Shown here: one piece after another, positions 22,564 to 31,621 of the stretch
Position numbering within the stretch: the stretch's first letter is position 1
How the letters are laid out: every line of letters starts with the position of its first letter
Source: Verrucomicrobiia bacterium
GTDB lineage: Bacteria > Verrucomicrobiota > Verrucomicrobiia > Palsa-1439
DNA: 64,000 bases
Assembly: GCA_022072455.1 (NCBI GenBank)
Contig: JAJVHY010000013.1
Span: 124,001-188,000 of the forward strand
Direction: 5' to 3'
Program-made: the position numbers and the translations under genes
Notes under the pieces: generated by a model
Database searches by the model: none
The model's input: only the letters and a program-made list of their open reading frames with translations
What the model was told of the DNA's origin: nothing

Positions 22564-25302
22564 TTAGACCCTCCACCCCTTCCGCCGCGCAATCTCCAGC
22601 AACGCCGGCAACAAGGCCAGCGAGGCAAGTAGACACGCTGCAACACCGATACTCATCACCAACCCCAGACTCTGAATCCCGCGATGCTGGCCATAGATCA
22701 ACGTCGCGAAAGCCACAATCGTCGTCAGCGCACTCAACACCACTGCCCGCCCGGTACTCTTCCGAAACAACTCCGCGCTCTGGTCCTCCCGGTAGCGTTG
22801 CACCACATAAATTCCATACGCCACGCCGATCCCCACGATCAACGGCAACACCAAAATATTGGCGGGGTTGAACGACAGACCAAACACACCCATCGCACCC
22901 AACATCCACACCATCCCCACCAACAACGGCAAGATCGCCAAGACCGTCGCCACCACGCCCCGAAAATCCAGCAGCACCAACACGGCAATCACCAGCATGG
23001 CCCACAATGCCGCATTCCGGTAACCCCGCAGCAAAATTTCCACAAACTCATACAATCCCATCGGCGTCCCGGTCGCCTTCGGCGCGACGGATTGCACCTC
23101 CTTGACGAACCGGACCAACGGATCGCGTTCCCAGATGTTCTCCTTTGGAAACGCCCGAACGAGAAACTTGCCGGACTGGCCGATGAGCATGCGTTGAATT
23201 TCGCTGGGCAAATCAGCCTGCGTCATCGGCCGGTCAGCCTGTTGGCGCAACATCTGCAATTGCTCGTCCAAATCCCGGTAGAAAGCGGTTTGGTACCGCT
23301 CGACATGCTGACGCAAATCAGCCGGCTCCATTCCCCGCAAGGTGTCGCGGGCCGCACTTAACGCCGCGACGAACGGGGGCCAGACCTTCACCCGTTCCGG
23401 GTCGCCACTTGCCTCTGCCTCGCGTTGCCGGGCACTCGCCTGCACCCGCAATGCTGCCAACGCCCGCATGGCCGACTCCGCGTCCGCCGGATCAAACGGT
23501 GGCACCACAAACTTCACCTCGCCCACTTCCGCACGAATCTTGGCAATCAGCGCCAGCTTCTGCTCCTGATCCTCGGGAATGACCTCTGCGATACTGTGTA
23601 CCGTGGCCACCGCCGGCAACGCCGCCAACTGTTGATGGACCCGCCGTGTTTCCGCCAGCGTATCCGTCACGACCGCCGCGAAGATCGTGGATTCCGCATC
23701 CGCCCTCAACAACCGGTACTCAGTCTCCACCGAATCCAGCCCGGCCGATTGCAGCCGCAGCACATTGTAATCAAACTGCACCCGCCACGCGAAAATCCCC
23801 GCCACGCCGGTCACCACCACACACACCGCCACCACCAGATAAGGCCGGCTCAGCAACACCCGGTCAACCCACGACCCGGCGGCCTGCGCCGGGATGTGTC
23901 GCGATTCCTGCCGGCGATAAATCGTCAACACCAACGCCGGCAACACCAGCAAGGTCACAACCAACGCCAGTACCATGCTCCCGCCGGCAATGATGCCCAG
24001 CTCCGTCACACCGCGGAAACCGCTCAAGCCCATTGCAAAAAATGCCGCGGCATTCGTGATCGCCGCGGTGATCAGACTGGGCCCGGTCTGTTCGATGGCA
24101 CGACTGACCGCGCGCGCCCGGTCCTCGTTCCGCGCAATTTCCTCCTCGTACCGCGCGATGAACTGAATTCCCAAATCGATTCCCAACCCCAAAATCATGA
24201 CCGCAAACGTCACCGTGATCAGATTCAAGTGCCCGACCGCCAGTGTCGCGTACCCCATGCTCAACGCCAACACCATCACCATCGCCAGCACCGCCAAGAT
24301 CGGTCGAAGAATCTCGCGGAAGCTGAACATAAACAGCACCGCGATGATCACCAACGTCACCACGGTCGCCTTGGTCGCATGCGTCTGCGATACCAGCATC
24401 TCGTCGTAATCCAACACCGGCTCGCCGGTCAGATGAATCTTCAGATCGGGAAACTCGGATCGCACCGTGGCCATGATCCGGCGCAGTTTGTCAATCGTCG
24501 CATCGTGCGTGACATCCGTCTCTCCGCGCGCCCCGCGCGGATGCACCAGCAGAAGATACATCGCGCCCTTCTGAAATGTCTGATATCCCTGCCACCGCAT
24601 TTCGTTCTCTGCCGTCGCGACCATTTCTTCGCTGAAAAACGCCGTCGCCCACGGCGACAATGGCATACTCCCCGTCTCCGGCGTGCGCTCGGCCAATTGC
24701 CGGACAATCCGCGTGATCGTCGGCACGAACTGCTCCATATCCCGGCGTTGCGCCGCACCGGCAAAACTCATCTGTTGCAACATCCGATTCATCGCGTCAA
24801 AGAACGTGCTTAGCCGGGCGTCGTGCTGGAGAATGCCGAGCAATTGTTTGAAATCTGCCAGGCCGGTTCGAATCTGCTTCAATTCGTCCGGCGTCAGGTA
24901 ATACAAGAACCACGGCCGGAGCGCGGCGTAGTCCACGTGGTAATACAAGTCCGTCGACCGAAACTGCTGGGCCGTCTTGCCATCGCGGGGATGTGGATTG
25001 TTTTCAGTGGCCAGCAGCGCCTTCACCAAGGCGTCTACCGCCGCCCGATTGCGGGCCGGCACCGCGCCTTCCACGAGGATGATGTAATCTTCCTCCGCGC
25101 GAAACTCCCGCGCATACTCACTGAAGAGGCGCCAATACTCGCTATCGCGGCCGATCAAATCATTCCGGCTGGTCTTGAATTCAAGTTTCCAAACCGTATA
25201 GCCCGCCGCCAAAATCGCCAGCAACACCCCGCCCAACACGAACAACCGCTGCTGCCGGACAATGACGGCTCCGAGCGCGGCCAGATAGCGTTGCCGGTGC
25301 AT
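22564..25302 (-). CDS. RND/MMPL-family transporter, HpnN-like
   Basis: The product is 912 residues from ATG 25302, which overlaps the stop of the HAD gene by one base (TGATG). It has two RND halves: an N-terminal helix (LFVLGGVLLAILAAGYTVW), a periplasmic porter domain beginning LEFKTSRNDLIGRDSEYWRL, five to six clustered helices (TLVIIAVLFMFSFREILRPI, VMILGLGIDLGIQFIARY), then the repeat of this plan (LPLIVGIGVAYGIYVVQRY). The SRNDL element and length match HpnN, the hopanoid-associated RND protein that moves hopanoids to the outer membrane. The next genes upstream encode a HAD phosphatase and an HpnO-like aminotransferase, which supports that assignment over a generic MMPL lipid exporter. 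Confidence 0.85.
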   Translation of the reverse strand: MHRQRYLAALGAVIVRQQRLFVLGGVLLAILAAGYTVWKLEFKTSRNDLIGRDSEYWRLFSEYAREFRAEEDYIILVEGAVPARNRAAVDALVKALLATENNPHPRDGKTAQQFRSTDLYYHVDYAALRPWFLYYLTPDELKQIRTGLADFKQLLGILQHDARLSTFFDAMNRMLQQMSFAGAAQRRDMEQFVPTITRIVRQLAERTPETGSMPLSPWATAFFSEEMVATAENEMRWQGYQTFQKGAMYLLLVHPRGARGETDVTHDATIDKLRRIMATVRSEFPDLKIHLTGEPVLDYDEMLVSQTHATKATVVTLVIIAVLFMFSFREILRPILAVLAMVMVLALSMGYATLAVGHLNLITVTFAVMILGLGIDLGIQFIARYEEEIARNEDRARAVSRAIEQTGPSLITAAITNAAAFFAMGLSGFRGVTELGIIAGGSMVLALVVTLLVLPALVLTIYRRQESRHIPAQAAGSWVDRVLLSRPYLVVAVCVVVTGVAGIFAWRVQFDYNVLRLQSAGLDSVETEYRLLRADAESTIFAAVVTDTLAETRRVHQQLAALPAVATVHSIAEVIPEDQEQKLALIAKIRAEVGEVKFVVPPFDPADAESAMRALAALRVQASARQREAEASGDPERVKVWPPFVAALSAARDTLRGMEPADLRQHVERYQTAFYRDLDEQLQMLRQQADRPMTQADLPSEIQRMLIGQSGKFLVRAFPKENIWERDPLVRFVKEVQSVAPKATGTPMGLYEFVEILLRGYRNAALWAMLVIAVLVLLDFRGVVATVLAILPLLVGMVWMLGAMGVFGLSFNPANILVLPLIVGIGVAYGIYVVQRYREDQSAELFRKSTGRAVVLSALTTIVAFATLIYGQHRGIQSLGLVMSIGVAACLLASLALLPALLEIARRKGWRV

Positions 25303-25958
25303 CAGCTTCCCCAAATTTCCGCCGGCACCGCGGCGAGGTTCGGCGCAATCCAATCCGCCCCCAACCCGCGCAATGTGGCGCCGTCCAAACTCGTCATCAA
25401 CGCAAGGCACCGGCTTCCCGCAGCTTTGGCGGCTTGCACGCCGCTCCCGGCATCCTCGACTACCAGACAATCACTCGCCGGTAATCCAATGAGCTTGGCA
25501 GCGGTCAGGAAGATTTCCGGATCCGGTTTCTTGTGGGTGATATCCGAGCCGGTCACGATCGCGTCAAACCGCTCCCGCGGCAAGCCGATCTCCGGCAACA
25601 TCCCGTCAAGTTTCATGCGGTCGGCACTGGTCGCAATCGCCGTTTTCAGCCCCCGTTGCCGGCATGCCAAAGTGAAGTCCAACGCTCCCGGCAAAGGTTT
25701 CAGCCGGCCTTTAATGTGTTTCAGAAAGATGGCGTAAGCCCGATTTTTATCCGCCGGCAGGTTGATCGCGATGCCATGCGCCTGGGCGACACCGCCGAGA
25801 TACCGGTCCTCGCCAGTGCCGCGAAAAGGCCGGAATTCGTCCAGCGCAACTTGGACCCCATACGTCTCGGCAAACATGGCCGCGCCTGCCTCTGCCATAA
25901 AATCTTCGGAGTCGCAGAGCACGCCGTCCATGTCGAAAATAATTCCGGCAATACTCAC
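25302..25958 (-). CDS. HAD-superfamily phosphatase in the hopanoid gene set
   Basis: The product is 218 residues from a GTG that overlaps the aminotransferase stop by four bases (GTGA). It has all HAD motifs: IIFDMDGVLCDSE (nucleophile Asp and acid/base Asp), TSADRMKL, HKKPDPEIF (Lys) and VVEDAGSGVQAAKAAG. The cap insertion after motif I places it with the beta-phosphoglucomutase/phosphoglycolate phosphatase subfamily. Coupling on both sides to hpnO-like and hpnN-like genes suggests a hopanoid role, possibly dephosphorylating phosphoribosyl-hopane if HpnG acts as a phosphorylase. That role is inference; a general sugar-phosphate phosphatase is the alternative. Confidence 0.88.
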   Translation of the reverse strand: MSIAGIIFDMDGVLCDSEDFMAEAGAAMFAETYGVQVALDEFRPFRGTGEDRYLGGVAQAHGIAINLPADKNRAYAIFLKHIKGRLKPLPGALDFTLACRQRGLKTAIATSADRMKLDGMLPEIGLPRERFDAIVTGSDITHKKPDPEIFLTAAKLIGLPASDCLVVEDAGSGVQAAKAAGSRCLALMTSLDGATLRGLGADWIAPNLAAVPAEIWGS

Positions 25959-27370
25959 GAGACAGCGGCCGGTTCGGCGTCTTTCTTCCCCTTGTTGGCG
26001 AGTGCAGCCTTGACGAGATTGGCCCCCAGCGACCACATCGGTCCGAGCGGGTTCTTGCAGTCATCCAACACTTCGTCGAGTGCCTTCACAAAATACGCGA
26101 TGTCTTCATCGGTAATCACGAACGGCGGCAATACGCGAATAATATCGCCATGATTGCCGGAGACTTGAGTCAAAATGCGGTGCTTCTGGAGCAACGGCAT
26201 CACAATCATCTGCGCGAACAAACCGTCGTTCGCCGCGTGAACCCCCTTCCATGCCATCTTCAGCCCAAAACTTTTCGGTTCGTGGAACTCAATCCCAACC
26301 ATCAATCCCTTGCCGCGCGCTTCGCGCAACACCTCATGTTTCGCTTTCAATGCGTTCACAGCATCCAGCAACTTCTTCCCCTGTGTTGCGCTGCGTTCCA
26401 CAAGCTTCTCGTCATCCAGAATCTTCAGCGTGGCGAGTCCGACCGCCATCCCGAGGTTGTTCCGTCCGAAACTCGATGAATGCACGAAGCAGCGATCCAT
26501 CCGGTGATACACCTTCTGATAAATCGCGCGCCGCGTGATCATCGCTCCGACTGGCACATAGCCGCCGCTTAACGCCTTGCTCGTCGAAATCAAATCCGGT
26601 TCGAGTCCCCAATGCTCAAACCCAAAAAACTTACCGGTGCGGCCGTAGCCGGTTTGGACTTCATCGCAGAAGAAAAGCGTGCCGTACTTCCGGCAAATCG
26701 CCTGCGCCGCCGGTAAGAAATCGTCCGCCGGCACGCGCACTCCCTTTCCTTGAATGCACTCGACTGCAAATACCGCGACATCGCGTTTGCACAAGGCCTT
26801 GTCCAGCGCCTCGAGGTCGCCGTAGGGCACTTGAATGCCAGCCAGCAAATCACCAAAGCCTTCGCGAAATTCCTCGTTGCCCATGATGGACAACGACCCC
26901 ATGGACAACCCGTGCCAGCCGTGATCGAGGTACGCCAGCTTGCTGCGTCCCGTCGCCGCCCGCGCAAATTTCAAACAGGCTTCGACGGCTTCCGTTCCGG
27001 AATTGGTAAAAAACACTGCATTCAAGTGCGGCGGACAATGCTTCACCAGCGCTTCGGCAAGCAAGCCACTGAGAAACGAACAATCCATCTGCACCATGTT
27101 GGCCAAGTCAAGATCGAGCACGTCCCGGATAGTCTGCGCCACTTCGGGCCGATTGCGCCCAATGGCAAACACGCCAAACCCGCTCAGCATGTCGAGATAC
27201 CGGTTGCCGTCCTTGTCCCAAAGGTATTGCCCCTTGGCTTTGGCGTAAACCTTGTCGAATCCAATCGTCCGCAGCACCTTCACAAACGTCGGATTCACAT
27301 ATTGCTCGTGCAACGAGTAATTCTCACCCAGCCGGTCGGCCACCACTTGCTTCAAATCAAACTGTGCCAT
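25955..27370 (-). CDS. Class III PLP-dependent aminotransferase, HpnO-like
   Basis: The product is 471 residues. The fold type I aminotransferase core is clear: FFTNSGTEAVEACLKFARAA (cofactor phosphate binding), LFFCDEVQTGYGRTG, and the PLP lysine in STSKALSGGYVPVGAM. The start EQYVNPTFVKVLRTIGFDKVY resembles HpnO, which aminates the hopanoid side chain to aminobacteriohopanetriol. It heads a coupled unit aminotransferase-HAD-RND, divergent from purN. Ornithine or acetylornithine aminotransferase is the main alternative, but no arginine genes are nearby and the hopanoid context favours HpnO. Confidence 0.85.
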   Translation of the reverse strand: MAQFDLKQVVADRLGENYSLHEQYVNPTFVKVLRTIGFDKVYAKAKGQYLWDKDGNRYLDMLSGFGVFAIGRNRPEVAQTIRDVLDLDLANMVQMDCSFLSGLLAEALVKHCPPHLNAVFFTNSGTEAVEACLKFARAATGRSKLAYLDHGWHGLSMGSLSIMGNEEFREGFGDLLAGIQVPYGDLEALDKALCKRDVAVFAVECIQGKGVRVPADDFLPAAQAICRKYGTLFFCDEVQTGYGRTGKFFGFEHWGLEPDLISTSKALSGGYVPVGAMITRRAIYQKVYHRMDRCFVHSSSFGRNNLGMAVGLATLKILDDEKLVERSATQGKKLLDAVNALKAKHEVLREARGKGLMVGIEFHEPKSFGLKMAWKGVHAANDGLFAQMIVMPLLQKHRILTQVSGNHGDIIRVLPPFVITDEDIAYFVKALDEVLDDCKNPLGPMWSLGANLVKAALANKGKKDAEPAAVS

Positions 27371-27471
27371 AAGGCTCGTAGATTAGCCGTCGCGCCGAAT
27401 CGGGGCAAGGTGAAGTTTAGTCATACAAACACCGCTTGTGTTTTCCGCAGGCATCGTTTTAGATACGCGCC

Positions 27472-28098
27472 GTGACGGTAGAGCAACCTTTACGCATCGG
27501 CATCCTTGGGTCGGGCAATGGCTCGAACTGCGAGGCAATACTCCGCGCCTGCGCATCGGGCCAACTTCCTGGCCAAGTCGCCGCCGTCATCAGCGACAGC
27601 GCCGACGCCTTAATCCTCCAGCGCGCCCGGCAACGCAACATCCCGGCAACGTTTGTCGGACCGAGCCAGTTCAAAACCAAGCTCGAACCGGAGTTGGAAC
27701 AACAGATCGTCTCCCTCTTACACACCGCCAAGGTCAACCTCGTTGTCTTGGCTGGCTACATGCGCGTTGTCAAATCACCGCTGCTGACCGCGTTTGCCGG
27801 CCGCATCATCAATGTCCATCCATCGCTCTTGCCGGCATTTCCGGGATTGAAAGCCTGGGAGCAGGCATTGAATTATGGTGCCCGCGTAACGGGCGTCACC
27901 GTGCATTTTGTCAACGAAGGGATTGACGCCGGGCCGGTTATTCTGCAACAACCCCTTGCGATATTGCCCGACGATACAGCCGAATCGCTGCATCAACGGA
28001 TTCAGATCGTGGAACACACGCTGTTGCCGGAAGCGATTCGGTTGTTTGCGCTCGGGAAATTGCAGATCACCGGGCGGCGGGTCCAAATTTTAGAGTAA
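27472..28098 (+). CDS. purN: Phosphoribosylglycinamide formyltransferase
   Basis: The product is 208 residues from a GTG start, the usual PurN length. It transfers a formyl group from 10-formyl-tetrahydrofolate to GAR in purine synthesis. Motifs are [12 protein letters not shown] (phosphate loop), the catalytic region [16 protein letters not shown] with Asn-His, and [18 protein letters not shown] with the catalytic Asp. hisG begins two bases after the stop, so the two phosphoribosyl-pathway genes are co-transcribed. It is divergent from the hopanoid aminotransferase gene. Confidence 0.96.
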   Translation: MTVEQPLRIGILGSGNGSNCEAILRACASGQLPGQVAAVISDSADALILQRARQRNIPATFVGPSQFKTKLEPELEQQIVSLLHTAKVNLVVLAGYMRVVKSPLLTAFAGRIINVHPSLLPAFPGLKAWEQALNYGARVTGVTVHFVNEGIDAGPVILQQPLAILPDDTAESLHQRIQIVEHTLLPEAIRLFALGKLQITGRRVQILE

Positions 28099-28100
28099 TC

Positions 28101-28988
28101 ATGAGTAACAACACCAAAAAACTATTACGCTTGGGAGTGCCCAAGGGCAGCCTCCAAGAATCCACTTTTGCGCTCCTGGCCAAAGCCGGCTGGAAAATTT
28201 CTTCGAGCAGCCGCAGCTACATCCCGCGCACCGACGATCCGGAATTGGAATTACGTCTCATCCGCGCCCAGGAAATCAGCCGATACGTCGAACACGGCTT
28301 CCTCGACGCCGGCCTCACCGGGGCCGACTGGATTGCCGAGAACAACAGCGACGTGCAGGTCGTCGCCGAAATCGCTTACAGCAAACAGACCACCAACCCA
28401 GCCCGCTGGGTCCTGGCGGTCCCCAACGATTCTCCCATCAAATCCGTCAAAGATTTGCAGGGCAAACGCATCGCCACCGAACTCGTCGAACACACCCGCC
28501 GCTGGCTCAAAAAGAACAACGTCCAGGCCGAAGTCGAATTTTCCTGGGGCGCAACCGAAGTCAAAGCGCCGGAATTGGTGGACGCCATCGTAGACATCAC
28601 CGAGACCGGCTCTTCGCTGCGTGCCAACAATCTGCGCATAGTCGAAGAACTCGTCCGCAGTTTCCCGCAGTTGATCGCAAACAACCAATCCTGGACGGAT
28701 GCGTGGAAGAAACAAAAAATTGAAATTCTGGCCATGATGTTGCGCGGCGCGTTGCAGGCCGAGGAGAAAGTCGGCTTGAAAATGAATGTTCCACGCGCCA
28801 AACTTGAGTCGCTGTTGCAGCAGTTACCGGCCTTGCGCAACCCCACAATTTCCCACTTGTCCCGCGAGGACTGGGTTGCCGTCGAGACCATTATTGACGA
28901 AAAAGTGGTGCGTGAGATCATCCCGCAGTTGAAGGCGGCCGGTGCTGAAGGTATTATCGAATATCCGTTAAACAAGGTCATTTACTGA
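28101..28988 (+). CDS. hisG: ATP phosphoribosyltransferase, long form
   Basis: The product is 295 residues, the long (HisGL) form that carries its own C-terminal regulatory domain and does not need HisZ. It makes phosphoribosyl-ATP from ATP and PRPP, the first step of histidine synthesis. The start [22 protein letters not shown] and the PRPP-binding region [18 protein letters not shown] (written here from residues ~160-180) are diagnostic. The ~75-residue tail ([20 protein letters not shown]) is the ferredoxin-like HisG_C domain that binds histidine. It follows purN by two bases and precedes the tiny basic gene at 29002 by 13 bases. Confidence 0.96.
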   Translation: MSNNTKKLLRLGVPKGSLQESTFALLAKAGWKISSSSRSYIPRTDDPELELRLIRAQEISRYVEHGFLDAGLTGADWIAENNSDVQVVAEIAYSKQTTNPARWVLAVPNDSPIKSVKDLQGKRIATELVEHTRRWLKKNNVQAEVEFSWGATEVKAPELVDAIVDITETGSSLRANNLRIVEELVRSFPQLIANNQSWTDAWKKQKIEILAMMLRGALQAEEKVGLKMNVPRAKLESLLQQLPALRNPTISHLSREDWVAVETIIDEKVVREIIPQLKAAGAEGIIEYPLNKVIY

Positions 28989-29001
28989 AGAGGAGAACCG
29001 C

Positions 29002-29094
29002 ATGGGTTCAATCAAGAAACGCCGCAAAGCAAAAATCAGCAAACATAAACGCCGCAAACGCCTCAAGGCGATGCGGCACAAGAAGCGCCGGTAG
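29002..29094 (+). CDS. 30-aa basic AURKAIP1/COX24-type (bS22-like) protein
   Basis: The 30 residues begin MGSIKKRRKAKISKHKRRKR and end in a Lys/Arg cluster; about two thirds of residues are Lys, Arg or His. AGAGGAG lies just upstream of the ATG. The KRRKAKISKHKRRKR pattern matches the short AURKAIP1/COX24 family, found after other genes in Verrucomicrobiota, Chlorobi and Bacteroidota and related to mitochondrial ribosomal protein mS38/bS22. An rRNA-binding role in the small subunit is therefore likely. Placed 13 bases after hisG, it is easily missed by gene callers because of its length. Confidence 0.85.
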   Translation: MGSIKKRRKAKISKHKRRKRLKAMRHKKRR

Positions 29095-29112
29095 CACGCG
29101 CTACCCGCGGCC

Positions 29113-30822
29113 ATGAATTGGAAGTCGCCATACCGGCACGTCATCACGGCCGCGCTGGGGGTTTGTCTTTGCCTCGGATGCAGCACGACTGCCCGCCGTT
29201 CCGGCACGCCCGCCAGCGACCCATTGGCATTGACGCCAGCGGAGGACGACCGCGCCCGGGCTCTCGCGCATTACGCCACTGCGATTGCCCACGCCGCCAA
29301 CAACGATCTCCCGTCTGCCATGATCGAATACCGGGCGGCTTTCGAGCTTGACCCGGCCAATTCGACATTGGCGATGTGGTTGGCCGAGGTGTACCGCTCC
29401 CGGCAAGACCTGACCAACGCGTTCGCCGTCCTCGACACCGCGATCAAAAACGCGCCATCCGCCGCCGAACCATGGTTGGCGAAAGGTTTGATCCACCGCG
29501 GCAATGATGACTTGCCGGCGGCGATCACTTCATTGCGACAGGCCCAGAAACTCGAACCGATGCACATCGGGGTGATTCGCGCCCTGACCGAAACCTACCT
29601 CGCCATTCCAGATACCAACAGTGTTGTCATCCTGCTGGATCAGGCCTTCCGGCAGAAATCCACCGAGGCCAGCTACTGGATTGTGCTCGGTGATCTGCAC
29701 ACCACCGTCCTCCGCCAAAGCCCGTCGTTGGCTGGCCGCCTTGACCGCACCCGGGCCCGGCAATGCTACGACCACGCGAAAAAATTGTCGCCACACGATC
29801 CCGAAATTCTTGCCCGTCTCGGCGATTCCGCGATGGATGCGAACGACTTCAAGGCGGCCGCGGAAGCCTACGGGAAATTGCTCGAGATCCGGCCGAACGT
29901 CCCCAACCTCCGGGAGCGACTCGCAGCGATATATTTGCGCACCGGTCAAGGCGATAAAGCAATTGAGTTGTACAAGGAACTAATCAAACGCGAGCCCTTG
30001 CGCTTCGAATTCTACAACGTCCTGGGCGAACTCGAAGAAGACGCCAAGCGGCTGGAAGCCGCCTTGGGGTACTACGAGCAATCGCTCAAACTCAATCCCG
30101 ACCAATCCGAACTCTATCTCGCCACCGCGGAACTCCAGCGCCGCTTGAAGCAGCCGACGGCCGTGACCGAAACCCTCGCCACTTGGAAGAAAAAGTTCCC
30201 GACCGACTGGCGGATCCCCTATTTCACCACCTTCCTTGCCACCGAGAAAAAAGATTACGCCCAAGCCTTGGCCGGCTTTGCCGACGCCGCCACACTCGCC
30301 CGCGAAGCCCCGCAAGAAGTCAACCTTGGCGCGCAATTCTACTTTGGTTACGGCGCCGCCTACGAACGCACCGGCGACCTCGACAACGCCGCCGCCATGT
30401 TCCGCAAAGCGCTCGAACTCAACCCACAATTTGCCGGTGCCCACAACTACTTGGGCTACATGTGGGCCGACAAAGGCCTCCACCTCACCGAAGCCTTGAC
30501 CCACATCCAAAAAGCCGTCGAACTCGATCCCGACAACGGTGCCTACCTCGACAGTCTTGGCTGGGTAAAATTCAAACTCGGACGGGTGGAAGAAGCGCTC
30601 CCGCACTTGCAGCGTGCGATCGAACTGTTGGAAAATGACAAAGACCGCCCCCCCGAAGACCGGCTCGAAGACGCCGTCGTCTACGACCACCTCGCCGAAG
30701 TCCAACTTCGACTTGGCCGCATTGCCGACGCGATTCAGACTTGGAAACGCGCCCTCGCCCTCGACCCCGGCAACAAAGAAATCGCCGCCAAACTCCAACA
30801 GCATTCACCCGTGCCCCCCTGA
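29113..30822 (+). CDS. TPR-repeat lipoprotein
   Basis: The product is 569 residues. The lipoprotein signal peptide ends LCLGC (Cys23). At least ten tetratricopeptide repeats span residues ~50-560, seen in blocks such as ALAHYATAIAHAANNDLPSA, YGKLLEIRPNVPNLRERLA and AAMFRKALELNPQFAGAHNY; the last blocks (DSLGWVKFKLGRVEEALPHL) resemble PEP-CTERM/PrsT-type TPR proteins. It is probably a periplasmic scaffold attached to the outer membrane. No strong ribosome-binding site is visible. It may be co-transcribed with purN-hisG and is convergent with the anti-sigma gene, ten bases apart. Confidence 0.92.
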   Translation: MNWKSPYRHVITAALGVCLCLGCSTTARRSGTPASDPLALTPAEDDRARALAHYATAIAHAANNDLPSAMIEYRAAFELDPANSTLAMWLAEVYRSRQDLTNAFAVLDTAIKNAPSAAEPWLAKGLIHRGNDDLPAAITSLRQAQKLEPMHIGVIRALTETYLAIPDTNSVVILLDQAFRQKSTEASYWIVLGDLHTTVLRQSPSLAGRLDRTRARQCYDHAKKLSPHDPEILARLGDSAMDANDFKAAAEAYGKLLEIRPNVPNLRERLAAIYLRTGQGDKAIELYKELIKREPLRFEFYNVLGELEEDAKRLEAALGYYEQSLKLNPDQSELYLATAELQRRLKQPTAVTETLATWKKKFPTDWRIPYFTTFLATEKKDYAQALAGFADAATLAREAPQEVNLGAQFYFGYGAAYERTGDLDNAAAMFRKALELNPQFAGAHNYLGYMWADKGLHLTEALTHIQKAVELDPDNGAYLDSLGWVKFKLGRVEEALPHLQRAIELLENDKDRPPEDRLEDAVVYDHLAEVQLRLGRIADAIQTWKRALALDPGNKEIAAKLQQHSPVPP

Positions 30823-30832
30823 CCGAGTCGGC

Positions 30833-31621
30833 TCACGGTTCGACTCGAACTTCCACCACCACCACCGACTCCGTCGCTGCCGGTCGGGACGCCGCATAAC
30901 TCACCGCCGCCTTGGCACCGGTTGCCTGACTACGAAACGCCGCCACATTCGTAGCCGGCAAATACACCATGAACACATTCGAAGGCGCGGCACTTTCCAA
31001 GCGCCCATGCAAATCCTTCGCGAGATTCTCCATCCGCACCCGCACCGCGACAACCGAATCTCCGCGGATTACCAGTGACTCCGGTAGTTCGGGCCGCTTG
31101 CCACTCGCCTCCAAAGCCGCCACCGCCGGTTGCCCATCCGTCGCATGACGGACTGCTGGCGCAGAATCCAAAGCCGCCAAACGTGAATCCCGTTTCTCTT
31201 CCGCCATCCCCTCGGCCGGTGTGCTTGGCAAAATTTTAGCCGTCACTCCCACCCGTTCGGCTCGCGCGACCGCCACTGGTGGCCGGCTTGGCCGCAAGAA
31301 AACAACGACCCCAACCACCACCAACACCAACGCCATCGCTTCCAACGGCACCTTCCACCAGACTGGCCGGAACAATGAATCCACCCACGACGACTGTTCT
31401 GGTTGCCGGAGTTTCCGGCGCACGTCCGCCAGAAATTGCGGCGGTGTTTCCGCCGCCGGCAACGCGGCGATGCCGGCCACCAGCTTCTGCAATTCCACCA
31501 CACGCTGCGAGCACTGCGGACACTGATCCACATGCTCAATGACTTCCGCCTGGCGTTCCCCCGGCAACTCGCCGTCAATCAACGCCGACAAATCCTGTTC
31601 GATGTCGCGACAATTACTCAT
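30833..31621 (-). CDS. Anti-sigma factor with zinc-finger (zf-HC2/RsiW-like) domain
   Basis: The product is 262 residues. Residues 1-45 form the ZAS domain with HVDQCPQC (His30, Cys34, Cys37), which binds the ECF sigma factor. A transmembrane helix follows near residues 97-115 (EAMALVLVVVGVVVFL), then a periplasmic part with a beta/alpha domain at the C-terminus. The start codon overlaps the sigma factor stop (ATGAGTAA), so the pair is translationally coupled as expected for a cognate sigma/anti-sigma. Release probably involves regulated proteolysis, as known for the family. Confidence 0.93.
   Translation of the reverse strand: MSNCRDIEQDLSALIDGELPGERQAEVIEHVDQCPQCSQRVVELQKLVAGIAALPAAETPPQFLADVRRKLRQPEQSSWVDSLFRPVWWKVPLEAMALVLVVVGVVVFLRPSRPPVAVARAERVGVTAKILPSTPAEGMAEEKRDSRLAALDSAPAVRHATDGQPAVAALEASGKRPELPESLVIRGDSVVAVRVRMENLAKDLHGRLESAAPSNVFMVYLPATNVAAFRSQATGAKAAVSYAASRPAATESVVVVEVRVEP

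Noticed and set aside
23425-24813. 462-residue plus-strand open frame opposite the RND gene
   Set aside because: His/Arg/Gln-rich antisense shadow without start signals or domains.
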